This document shows, piece after piece, positions 1 to 5,730 of a stretch of DNA of 9,995 bases; position 1 is the first letter of the stretch; the number at the start of each line of letters is the position of its first letter. Below the pieces are notes generated by a model. The model was not told the DNA's origin, made no database searches, and was given only the letters and a program-made list of their open reading frames with translations. The position numbers were made by a program, and so were the translations under genes. Source of the stretch: an uncultured Bacteroides sp. (lineage in GTDB: Bacteria; Bacteroidota; Bacteroidia; Bacteroidales; Bacteroidaceae); the NCBI RefSeq assembly GCF_937912035.1, contig NZ_CALDPF010000013.1, positions 1 to 9,995 on the forward strand, read 5' to 3'.

Positions 1-40
1 AAATAAAATGGCATATTAAATTTAATATGCCATTTTATTT
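1..40 (-). terminator. Palindromic terminator after the sugar kinase
   Basis: Bases 1-20 are the exact reverse complement of bases 21-40, giving a perfect 40-base inverted repeat. Its core (TGGCATATTAAA with partner) is flanked by an A-rich left arm and a T-rich right arm. It begins 25 bases past the stop codon of the kinase gene. Read on the minus strand, the stem runs into a U-rich end, as expected of an intrinsic terminator. The symmetry means it could also stop transcription arriving from the left, so a convergent neighbour beyond the window is possible. The left end may be cut by the window edge. Confidence 0.7.
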
Positions 41-65
41 TATATCAGATTTTTTATGAAGTACA

Positions 66-1106
66 TTATCGTGCAACTTCTCCACTTTCATGTTTTGCAA
101 TCAGACCTTCAACTTCAGAAACCTTTACCATATTATAATCACCTGCTATGGTATTTTTTAGAACGGATGCAGCAGTAGAGAAATCTACTCGCTTCTGATT
201 GTCATCAAATGCACTTTGTGCGTATAACATAGCTCCACAAAAAGCATCGCCTACTCCTACACAATCAATAACATTATCTATGTCAAATACTCTAGTGTGT
301 TTCATTTCTCCGTTTGCATAAAGAATTCCTGCGAATGTGTGATGCTCTGAACTCATTACGTTACGAAGTGCAATGTAGATATATTTGCAATTGGGAACCT
401 GTTTGCTGATTTCTTGACAGAATTTTTCGTATGCCTCTATATCATATTTTTCTCCGCTTTTTGTTGCTTTAAATCCAGGTGCTTTTATACCGGTTACAAG
501 AGAATATTCTCCTTCGCTGCCAAACATTATGTCACTGTCTTTCATTAGTGGAAGCAATACTTCTTGAGCGCTTTTTCCGTAATTCCACAAATTTTTTCGG
601 TAATTGATATCGTATGAAATTTTCAGTCCCATTTCTTTAGCGATATCAATAGCTTCTTTGCAAACTTCTGCAAGTCCAGGAGTCAGAGCTGCATCAATAC
701 CTGACCAGTGGAATATATAAGCATTTTTGAAGATCTCGCGCCAGTTTATCATACCTGGCTTTAATTCTGAGAATGCAGAGTTCTCTCTGTCATATATTAC
801 TTTAGAATTACGCATGGCAGCGGCTTTTTCCATATAGTAGGTACCGAGTCGATGACCGCCGAAAAGAATGTGGTTGGTCCCGATATTGTGCGAACGCAAT
901 TCGGAAATACAAGTTTCACCTAAAGCATTGTCTGGAAGTCGTGTGATATAGTCTACTTCTCCGCCAAAATTAGCGATTGAGATAGCTACATTTGCTTCAC
1001 TTCCTCCATAATTGACTAGAAAGTCACGACTTTGCTGGATACGCAAATTATCAGGTGTGGTAAGACGGAGCATGATTTCTCCGAATGTTACAATTTTTTT
1101 GTTCAT
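66..1106 (-). CDS. kdgK: PfkB-family sugar kinase, probably 2-dehydro-3-deoxygluconokinase
   Basis: A 346-residue cytoplasmic kinase of the ribokinase/PfkB family. The early glycine-rich substrate-binding segment YGGSEANVAISIANFGG lies at residues 33-49. A DINYRKNLW segment at 166-174 resembles KDG-kinase-type members. The second PfkB signature, DCVGVGDAFCGAML (281-294), supplies Asp287 as the expected catalytic base and the anion hole. KDG kinases phosphorylate 2-keto-3-deoxygluconate to KDPG during uronate and pectin breakdown; this substrate is inferred from family resemblance and not proven, and another hexose or ketose is possible. The start is the ATG at 1104-1106, directly ahead of the KKIVTFGEIMLRL first strand. 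No aldolase or uronate gene is visible beside it. It lies 151 bases downstream of ackA on the same strand, beyond a strong terminator-like structure, so it is probably not a simple member of the pta-ackA operon. Confidence 0.78.
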   Translation of the reverse strand: MNKKIVTFGEIMLRLTTPDNLRIQQSRDFLVNYGGSEANVAISIANFGGEVDYITRLPDNALGETCISELRSHNIGTNHILFGGHRLGTYYMEKAAAMRNSKVIYDRENSAFSELKPGMINWREIFKNAYIFHWSGIDAALTPGLAEVCKEAIDIAKEMGLKISYDINYRKNLWNYGKSAQEVLLPLMKDSDIMFGSEGEYSLVTGIKAPGFKATKSGEKYDIEAYEKFCQEISKQVPNCKYIYIALRNVMSSEHHTFAGILYANGEMKHTRVFDIDNVIDCVGVGDAFCGAMLYAQSAFDDNQKRVDFSTAASVLKNTIAGDYNMVKVSEVEGLIAKHESGEVAR

Positions 1107-1140
1107 AATGTCAAGTTTTCGATTTAAGTAGAACTAAGGC

Positions 1141-1174
1141 AAAAAAAAGAGGATACCTCTTGAGGAATCTCTTT
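1141..1174 (-). terminator. Local hairpin with U8 tract ahead of the sugar kinase
   Basis: On the minus strand, AAAGAGATTCCT (1163-1174) can pair with AGGTATCCTCTTT (1146-1158) around a CAAG loop, with one mismatch and one bulge. Eight Ts follow (1141-1148, shared in part with the stem). This is terminator-like by itself, but its 3' arm also takes part in the longer stem 1144-1159/1213-1228, so the two folds exclude each other. It lies 35 bases before the kinase start codon. The pairing was done by eye; no folding energy was calculated. Confidence 0.4.
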
Positions 1175-1189
1175 GCTTTGTTTCCTTTG

Positions 1190-1197
1190 CAAAGATA
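1190..1197 (-). promoter_or_regulatory. Candidate -7 box for the sugar kinase
   Basis: The minus strand reads TATCTTTG, an exact match to the Bacteroidetes -7 consensus TAnnTTTG. It lies 83 bases upstream of the kinase start codon, inside the large inverted repeat. I see no TTTG at the expected -33 distance, so it is a weak candidate. If active, transcription would begin near 1183 and would have to pass the local hairpin at 1141-1174. Confidence 0.35.
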
Positions 1198-1257
1198 GTG
1201 AATTCCTTTCATGAGGTATCCTCTTTTTAACTCTTTTAGGATAATTCCTATATCTTA

Positions 1258-2457
1258 TTATTTATTATTTAAGATGTTCATTGTGTCAGTAGCGATCATT
1301 AATTCTTCGTCTGTAGGTATTACAACTACTTTCACTTTGGAATTTTCTGTAGAAATGATTGCTTCCTGTCCGCGTACCTTGTTCTTTTCAGGATCAATTT
1401 CAACACCCATAAATCCTAATGTCTTGCAGACACCGGCACGTGCTGTAGCCTGGTTTTCGCCTACACCGCCTGTGAACAGGATTACGTCAACACCACCCAT
1501 TGCTGCTGCGTATGCACCGATATATTTTGTAATGCGGTAGAAGTACATGTTTTCTGTAAGGATAGCGCGTTCTTCGCCCCTTGCTACAGCATCTTCAAGC
1601 TCACGCATATCACTTGATTTTTCAAATATACCAAGAACACCGCTCTTCTTATTAAGCAAGTTTGACATTTCATCAGGAGTCATACCTTCTTTCTTCATCA
1701 TGTAAAGTATTGCGCCTCCGTCAATGTCACCGCAACGTGTACCCATCATAAGTCCTTCCAATGGAGTAAGTCCCATTGTTGTATCGATACATTTACCGTC
1801 TTTTACAGCAGCGATAGAACCACCGTTACCGATGTGGCAAGTGATAATGCGGCTGCCTTCCTGAGGGATACCGAGGAACTCGCATACACGTTTTGATACA
1901 TAACGGTGTGATGTTCCGTGGAAACCGTAACGGCGGATACCATATTTTTCGAAATATTTGTAAGGTATCGGATACAGATAAGCGTAGTCAGGCATAGTCT
2001 GGTGGAATGCAGTATCGAATACAGCTACCTGTGGAACTTCAGGAAGAAGTTGTTGTACGGCGTAGATACCTTTCAGGTTTGCAGGGTTATGCAACGGACC
2101 GAGGTCGCAGCATTCTTCTACAGCTGCTATTACAGCATCGTTAATAAGCACAGAACCGCTGAATTTTGTTCCTCCGTGCAGTACGCGGTGGCCTACAGCA
2201 TTGATTTCGTGAAGGTTCTTTACAGCACCGTATTCTGCATTTGTCAATGTATCAAATATAAACTGAACTCCAGTAGTGTGTTCAGGAACATCCTTTTCGA
2301 TGATTTTCTTTTCTCCGCTAGGAAGTGTAAGTTTAAGGAATGAACCTGGAAGACCTATTTTTTCAATACCTCCTTGTGCAAGGATTTCTTTTGTAGTCAT
2401 TTCAAACAGTTTATACTTGATTGAAGAGCTACCGCAGTTGAGTACTAATATTTTCAT
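1258..2457 (-). CDS. ackA: Acetate kinase
   Basis: A 399-residue cytoplasmic enzyme that transfers phosphate from acetyl phosphate to ADP, giving acetate and ATP, the second step after Pta. Signature 1, LNCGSSSIK, is at residues 6-14 and signature 2, GHRVLHGG, at 89-96. Residues matching the active site of the well-studied Methanosarcina enzyme fall at the same numbers: Asn7, Arg91, His123, Asp148, His180, His208, Arg241 and Glu384. The FTGGVGENQ nucleotide-binding segment is at 328-336. The start is set at ATG 2455-2457, because MKILVLNCGSSS is the canonical N-terminus. An in-frame TTG at 2488-2490 would add 11 unconserved residues and lies inside the intergenic hairpin. The gene follows pta after 85 bases. 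Length and motifs are normal and nothing appears broken. Confidence 0.98.
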   Translation of the reverse strand: MKILVLNCGSSSIKYKLFEMTTKEILAQGGIEKIGLPGSFLKLTLPSGEKKIIEKDVPEHTTGVQFIFDTLTNAEYGAVKNLHEINAVGHRVLHGGTKFSGSVLINDAVIAAVEECCDLGPLHNPANLKGIYAVQQLLPEVPQVAVFDTAFHQTMPDYAYLYPIPYKYFEKYGIRRYGFHGTSHRYVSKRVCEFLGIPQEGSRIITCHIGNGGSIAAVKDGKCIDTTMGLTPLEGLMMGTRCGDIDGGAILYMMKKEGMTPDEMSNLLNKKSGVLGIFEKSSDMRELEDAVARGEERAILTENMYFYRITKYIGAYAAAMGGVDVILFTGGVGENQATARAGVCKTLGFMGVEIDPEKNKVRGQEAIISTENSKVKVVVIPTDEELMIATDTMNILNNK

Positions 2458-2482
2458 AATACTATAAGTAAAAAAGTAATTA

Positions 2483-2516
2483 AAGCACAAAGGTCAGCGC
2501 ACAGACCTTTGTGCTT
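2483..2516 (-). repeat. Hairpin between pta and ackA
   Basis: AAGCACAAAGGTC (2483-2495) and its exact complement (2504-2516) form a perfect 13-bp stem with an 8-base loop. It lies in the 85-base gap between pta and ackA, 26 bases after the pta stop codon and 25 before the ackA start. On the minus strand the stem is followed by TTTAATTACTTTTTT, an interrupted U tract. It could be a leaky terminator or an RNA-stabilising or processing element that sets the Pta:AckA ratio. The base pairing is certain; the role is inferred. Confidence 0.65.
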
Positions 2517-2542
2517 GTAGATAATGTTTGATAAGTTTGTTA

Positions 2543-3556
2543 TTAATTCTGTGCTTTTGCAGCAATAGCCTGATTGGCTGTGATTGCAATCATCTTGTAA
2601 ACGTCGTCGATGCTGCATCCGCGTGACAAGTCGTTTACAGGACGTGCTATACCCTGAAGGATAGGACCTACAGCTGTAGCGTGACCAAGACGTTCAACAA
2701 GCTTGTAAGAGATGTTACCTACTTCAAGGCAAGGAACTACAAGTACATTTGCCTTACCTGCGATTTCTGAACCCGGAGCCTTGCTTGCGCCGATACGTGG
2801 AACCAAAGCTGCGTCTGCCTGAAGTTCACCGTCGATTTTCAGTTCAGGAGCCATTTCCTTAGCTATCTTGAGAGCTTCAGTTACTTTGTCAACAACTTCG
2901 TGTTTAGCAGAACCCTTAGTAGAGAAGCTTAACATTGCAACACGTGGGTCGATACCTGCTACAGCCTGTGCTGTCTGTGCTGTACATACTGCAATCTGTG
3001 CCAACTGATTAGCGTCAGGTACAGGAGTTACGGCAACGTCACCCATTACCAATACACCGTTGTCACCACATTCAGGTGCATGAGTCAACATCAACATGGC
3101 TCCTGATACACAAGTAATGCCCGGAGCAGTTTTGATAATCTGAAGTGCAGGACGAAGAACATCGCCTGTAGTATTGCGTGCACCAGCCAGCTGACCGTCG
3201 GCATCACCGGCTTTGATTATAAGGCATCCAAGGTAAAGAGGGTTCTTTACAAGTTCCTGAGCCTGTTCCATTGTCATGCCTTTTTTCTTGCGGAGTTCGA
3301 AAAGCAGTTCAGCGTATGCATCTTTCTTTTCGTGGTTCTCAGGATCGATGATAGTAGCTTTATTGATGTTTCCTAAGCCCCATTCCTGAGCTAGTTTCAT
3401 GATTTCTTCAGGGTTACCAAGAAGAATAAGGTCAGCAACACCGTCTGTCAATATCTGATTGGCAGCTTTTAAAGTACGTTCTTCAGTTCCTTCAGGAAGA
3501 ACAATGCGCTGTTTGTTTGCTTTAGCGCGTTCCACAATTTGACTAATTAAATCCAT
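2543..3556 (-). CDS. pta: Phosphate acetyltransferase
   Basis: A 337-residue single-domain Pta that converts acetyl-CoA and phosphate to acetyl phosphate and CoA in the cytoplasm, feeding AckA. Typical PTA/PTB family segments run through the protein: IVLPEGTEERTLKAA (18-32), AGARNTTGDVLRPALQII (124-141), SGAMLMLTHAPECGDNGVL (151-169), GDVAVTPVPDANQLAQIA (172-189), and the C-terminal VGPILQGIARPVNDLSRGCS (296-315) with the conserved Ser-Arg pair of the active site. It lacks the N-terminal extra domains of the long enterobacterial Pta. The start is ATG 3554-3556, giving the usual MDLISQIVERAK beginning. It is the first gene of the pta-ackA unit. A TATTTTTG box lies 77 bases upstream, and the leader contains a small GC-rich hairpin. 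Confidence 0.97.
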   Translation of the reverse strand: MDLISQIVERAKANKQRIVLPEGTEERTLKAANQILTDGVADLILLGNPEEIMKLAQEWGLGNINKATIIDPENHEKKDAYAELLFELRKKKGMTMEQAQELVKNPLYLGCLIIKAGDADGQLAGARNTTGDVLRPALQIIKTAPGITCVSGAMLMLTHAPECGDNGVLVMGDVAVTPVPDANQLAQIAVCTAQTAQAVAGIDPRVAMLSFSTKGSAKHEVVDKVTEALKIAKEMAPELKIDGELQADAALVPRIGASKAPGSEIAGKANVLVVPCLEVGNISYKLVERLGHATAVGPILQGIARPVNDLSRGCSIDDVYKMIAITANQAIAAKAQN

Positions 3557-3597
3557 GTTGATTTATATTTTAATATAATGTAATTCTTATTATCATC

Positions 3598-3615
3598 ACC
3601 GTTTGCGTTAACGGT
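3598..3615. repeat. Small hairpin in the pta leader
   Basis: ACCGTT (3598-3603) and AACGGT (3610-3615) form a perfect 6-bp stem around a 6-base loop. On the minus strand it lies in the predicted 5' leader of pta, about 40 bases before the start codon. On the plus strand it is followed by CTTTTAATTT. It could affect pta mRNA stability or translation. It is too short to be called a terminator with confidence. Confidence 0.35.
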
Positions 3616-3632
3616 CTTTTAATTTCACACTG

Positions 3633-3640
3633 CAAAAATA
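3633..3640 (-). promoter_or_regulatory. -7 box of the pta promoter
   Basis: The minus strand reads TATTTTTG, an exact TAnnTTTG match. A TTTG lies 24 bases upstream (minus-strand reading of the TTTGCAAA at 3661-3668), slightly further than the usual spacing of about 20. Transcription would begin near 3629, giving a leader of about 70 bases. It is half of an 18-base palindrome. Confidence 0.55.
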
Positions 3641-3650
3641 CGTATTTTTG
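3633..3650. promoter_or_regulatory. 18-base palindrome with a -7 box on each strand
   Basis: CAAAAATACGTATTTTTG is a perfect 18-base palindrome in the region between the divergent pta and cidA-like genes. Each strand reads TATTTTTG, matching TAnnTTTG, so it could hold back-to-back promoter cores, be the operator of a dimeric regulator, or both. The plus-strand box (3643-3650) is about 150 bases from the cidA-like start codon, and I see no TTTG at the -33 distance for it. Confidence 0.45.
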
Positions 3651-3697
3651 TAATATCTAGTTTGCAAAATATAAACTTTTTTTCTAGAAAGAGGTCA

Positions 3698-3730
3698 TTT
3701 TATGTATGTTTAAGGACATAAAAGGCTTTT
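3698..3730 (+). terminator. Possible attenuator hairpin in the cidA-like leader
   Basis: TTTTATGT (3698-3705) pairs perfectly with ACATAAAA (3716-3723) around a 10-base loop, followed by GGCTTTTTT. If transcription begins at the palindromic plus-strand box, this hairpin would sit in the leader and could end some transcripts before the cidA-like gene. The stem is AT-rich and only 8 bp, so it is a weak call. Confidence 0.3.
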
Positions 3731-3766
3731 TTGATGATGTGAGTGTATGTTTTCTGTGCTATTGCA

Positions 3767-3774
3767 TAAATTTG
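3767..3774 (+). promoter_or_regulatory. Candidate -7 box for the cidA-lrgB unit
   Basis: TAAATTTG matches TAnnTTTG exactly and ends 28 bases before the ATG of the cidA-like gene, implying a short leader of about 20 bases. No clear TTTG is seen at the -33 distance. It is the box nearest to the start and the likelier main promoter of the four-gene unit. Confidence 0.45.
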
Positions 3775-3802
3775 CATCAGTTTTCAATAGAATAATTAAG
3801 GT

Positions 3803-4153
3803 ATGATTCGTCAATGTTCAATCCTTTTCGGATGTATGGCTCTAGGTGAACTGATAGTTTATCTGACCGGTGTAAAATTGCCTTCCAGTATTATAGGCAT
3901 GTTGCTTCTTACATTGTTTTTGTCATTAGGATGGGTAAAGCTTGAATGGGTTCAAGGCTTGTCTGATTTTCTTGTGGCAAATCTCGGCTTTTTCTTTGTA
4001 CCTTCAGGCGTGGCTCTGATGTTGTATTTCGATATCATTCAGGCACAGTTCTGGCCTATAGTGATAGCCACTTTGGTAAGTACGATTTTAGTGTTGGTAG
4101 TAACAGGTTGGGTTCATCAAATAGTTCGTAAATATGGATTTTTTAGAAAATAA
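3803..4153 (+). CDS. CidA/LrgA-family small membrane protein
   Basis: A 116-residue hydrophobic protein of the CidA/LrgA (holin-like) family with about four membrane segments, near residues 6-22, 29-46, 56-75 and 84-105. Family-typical segments are LPSSIIGMLLLTLFLSLGW (26-44) and FLVANLGFFFVPSGVALM (56-73). Proteins of this family act in the inner membrane with an LrgB/CidB partner. They were first linked to control of murein hydrolases and cell lysis in staphylococci, and later to transport of pyruvate or similar small acids in Bacillus (PftAB) and Streptococcus mutans (LrgAB). The partner gene overlaps its last 20 bases. The location opposite pta-ackA favours the metabolic role, as an inference. 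CidA- and LrgA-type cannot be told apart here. Confidence 0.9.
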   Translation: MIRQCSILFGCMALGELIVYLTGVKLPSSIIGMLLLTLFLSLGWVKLEWVQGLSDFLVANLGFFFVPSGVALMLYFDIIQAQFWPIVIATLVSTILVLVVTGWVHQIVRKYGFFRK

Positions 4154-4829
4154 GTTCTTTCTTCTGGCTATAACTTTCGGTTTCTTTTTCGTTTCCAAAC
4201 TGTTACAGAAGAAGACAGGATGGGTGTTGCTTAATCCTATCCTTTTGGCGGTGGCAATGTTGATTTGCTTCCTTAAGGTAAGCGGTGTCTCGTATGAAAA
4301 ATATCAGGACGCTGGCTCTCTTGTAGAGTTCTGGTTGCGTCCGGCTGTAGTTGCATTGGGAGTTCCTCTTTATCTGCAGTTGCGTATGATAAAAAAGCAG
4401 TTGCTTCCTATCATATTGTCACAGTTGGCAGGTTGTGTAGTGGGATTGATTTCGGTTACAGTTGTTGCAAAACTGCTTGGTGCTACTCCTGAAGTCATAA
4501 TGTCGCTTGCACCTAAGTCTGTTACAACCCCTATAGCGATGGAAGTTTCGTCGGCTGTAGGTGGGATACCTTCGTTGACAGCTGCTGTAGTGATAGTCGT
4601 CGGACTGTTCGGAGCCATTTTCGGCTTTAAGGTACTTCAGGTTGGACATGTGCACAGCCCTATAGCCCAGGGTCTTTCCATGGGAACAGCCACTCACGCT
4701 GTAGGAACATCACGCGCAATGGAGGTTAGTGGTAAGTATGGAGCATACGCCAGCCTCGGACTTACTCTCAATGGTATTCTTACAGCATTACTCTCACCTT
4801 ATATATTACATTTGATAGGTCTTTATTAA
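4134..4829 (+). CDS. lrgB: LrgB/CidB-family membrane protein
   Basis: A 231-residue polytopic inner-membrane protein of the LrgB family, a normal length for the family. Conserved segments are LNPILLAVAM (33-42), LRPAVVALGVPLYLQ (68-82), SLAPKSVTTPIAMEVS (124-139) and MGTATHAVGTSRAMEVSG (183-200), the last being the most characteristic. It begins 20 bases before the end of the cidA-like gene, so the two are almost certainly translated together as a two-part membrane system. Known relatives include bacterial pyruvate carriers and the plastid glycolate/glycerate carrier PLGG1, so a small-acid carrier is a reasonable role. A lysis-control role of the Cid/Lrg kind cannot be excluded. The next gene starts 10 bases after its stop codon. 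Confidence 0.93.
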   Translation: MDFLENKFFLLAITFGFFFVSKLLQKKTGWVLLNPILLAVAMLICFLKVSGVSYEKYQDAGSLVEFWLRPAVVALGVPLYLQLRMIKKQLLPIILSQLAGCVVGLISVTVVAKLLGATPEVIMSLAPKSVTTPIAMEVSSAVGGIPSLTAAVVIVVGLFGAIFGFKVLQVGHVHSPIAQGLSMGTATHAVGTSRAMEVSGKYGAYASLGLTLNGILTALLSPYILHLIGLY

Positions 4830-4839
4830 TATATCCGTT

Positions 4840-5730
4840 ATGCTTTCATTCAGACGTCTTGACATAGAAGATAAATTTACGGTCCAGAAATATACTCTCC
4901 GTAGTAAACGCCGTAACTGTGATTTGACATTTGCCAATCTCTACAGTTGGCGTTTCCTTTATCTCACCGAGATTGCCGAGTTCGGTGGTTTCCTGTTGTT
5001 CAGATTTTATGTTGATGGGGAACTCTCGTATATGTTGCCTGTAGGTGAGGGCGACATAAAACCGGTTATGGAGGAACTGATGTCGGATGCTCGGATGAAA
5101 GCCATTCCTTTTGTGATGTATGGTGTCTGCAAAGAAAATTGCGATGAGCTGGAAAGTCTTTTTCCCGGCAAGTTTGTTTTTACTTCAGACCGTGACTATT
5201 CCGATTACTTGTACCATCGTTCCGATTTATCTACGTTGTCAGGCAAGAAGTTCCAGCCAAAGCGCAACCATATAAATAAGTTCCGCAATAATTATCCAGG
5301 ATATGAGTTCAAGCCTCTCACCCGCGAGCTGATACCGGAATGTATAAAGCTTGAGTCGTTATGGTGTCGTGCCAACAACTGCAGTGAGGATGAGGCCCTG
5401 CAGAACGAGAGAAAATCAATGAACGCCGCATTACGCAGTTTTGAAGAACTTGATATCATGGGCGGAGTGCTGACGGTTGACGGCAAGATTGTAGCTTTTA
5501 CCTATGGAGCGCCTGTCAATAATGAGACTTTTGATACATGTGTGGAAAAAGCTGATACAGACTACGAAGGCGCATACGCCATGATAAATCATGAGTTCGC
5601 AAAGATTATTCCCGAACAATACATATATATAAACAGGGAAGAAGATCTTGGTCTGGAGGGATTGCGTAAGGCAAAACTTTCATATCAGCCGTATCTGCTT
5701 CTGGAAAAGTATAAACTGGAACTGAAATGA
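4840..5730 (+). CDS. DUF2156 protein (lysyl-PG synthase C-terminal fold)
   Basis: A 296-residue soluble protein of the DUF2156 family, related to the C-terminal aminoacyl-transfer domain of phosphatidylglycerol lysyltransferase (MprF) and built from two GNAT-like halves. The central segment DYLYHRSDLSTLSGKKF (122-138) followed by KRNHINKFRNNYPGYEF (141-157), and the C-terminal NREEDLGLEGLRKAKLSY (265-282), are typical. No signal peptide or membrane segment is visible, so it lacks the flippase and membrane part of MprF. The acceptor is unknown. The family fold suggests transfer of an aminoacyl or acyl group, but this is inference only. It is tightly linked upstream to lrgB (10-base gap) and downstream to a GNAT gene (ATGA overlap), implying one transcript. 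Confidence 0.85.
   Translation: MLSFRRLDIEDKFTVQKYTLRSKRRNCDLTFANLYSWRFLYLTEIAEFGGFLLFRFYVDGELSYMLPVGEGDIKPVMEELMSDARMKAIPFVMYGVCKENCDELESLFPGKFVFTSDRDYSDYLYHRSDLSTLSGKKFQPKRNHINKFRNNYPGYEFKPLTRELIPECIKLESLWCRANNCSEDEALQNERKSMNAALRSFEELDIMGGVLTVDGKIVAFTYGAPVNNETFDTCVEKADTDYEGAYAMINHEFAKIIPEQYIYINREEDLGLEGLRKAKLSYQPYLLLEKYKLELK

Larger units (their letters stand above)
1141..1228 (-). terminator. Long inverted repeat with U tract downstream of ackA
   Basis: AAAAAGAGGATACCTC at 1144-1159 is exactly complementary to 1213-1228, a 16-base perfect inverted repeat enclosing 53 bases. On the minus strand it lies 29 bases past the ackA stop codon, and its 3' arm ends in a run of eight Ts. The enclosed segment can form a further stem (TCTTTGC with GCAAAGA, and AGGAAT with ATTCCT). 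It probably ends the pta-ackA transcript. The loop is unusually large for a simple intrinsic terminator. Confidence 0.6.

Noticed and set aside
1918..2343. Open frame of 141 codons on the plus strand opposite ackA
   Set aside because: It lies wholly within the antisense of a strongly conserved acetate kinase, its translation resembles no known protein, and no promoter or start context is visible. It is a by-product of ackA codon use.
2488..2490. Upstream TTG start for ackA (410 residues)
   Set aside because: It falls inside the intergenic hairpin, and the canonical N-terminus MKILVLNCGSSS begins at the ATG at 2457.
3557..3802. A small gene or known riboswitch in the pta-cidA gap
   Set aside because: The possible frames are only a few codons long (for example ATG TAT GTT TAA near 3701), and no known riboswitch core was recognised. 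The region is better explained by promoters and short hairpins.
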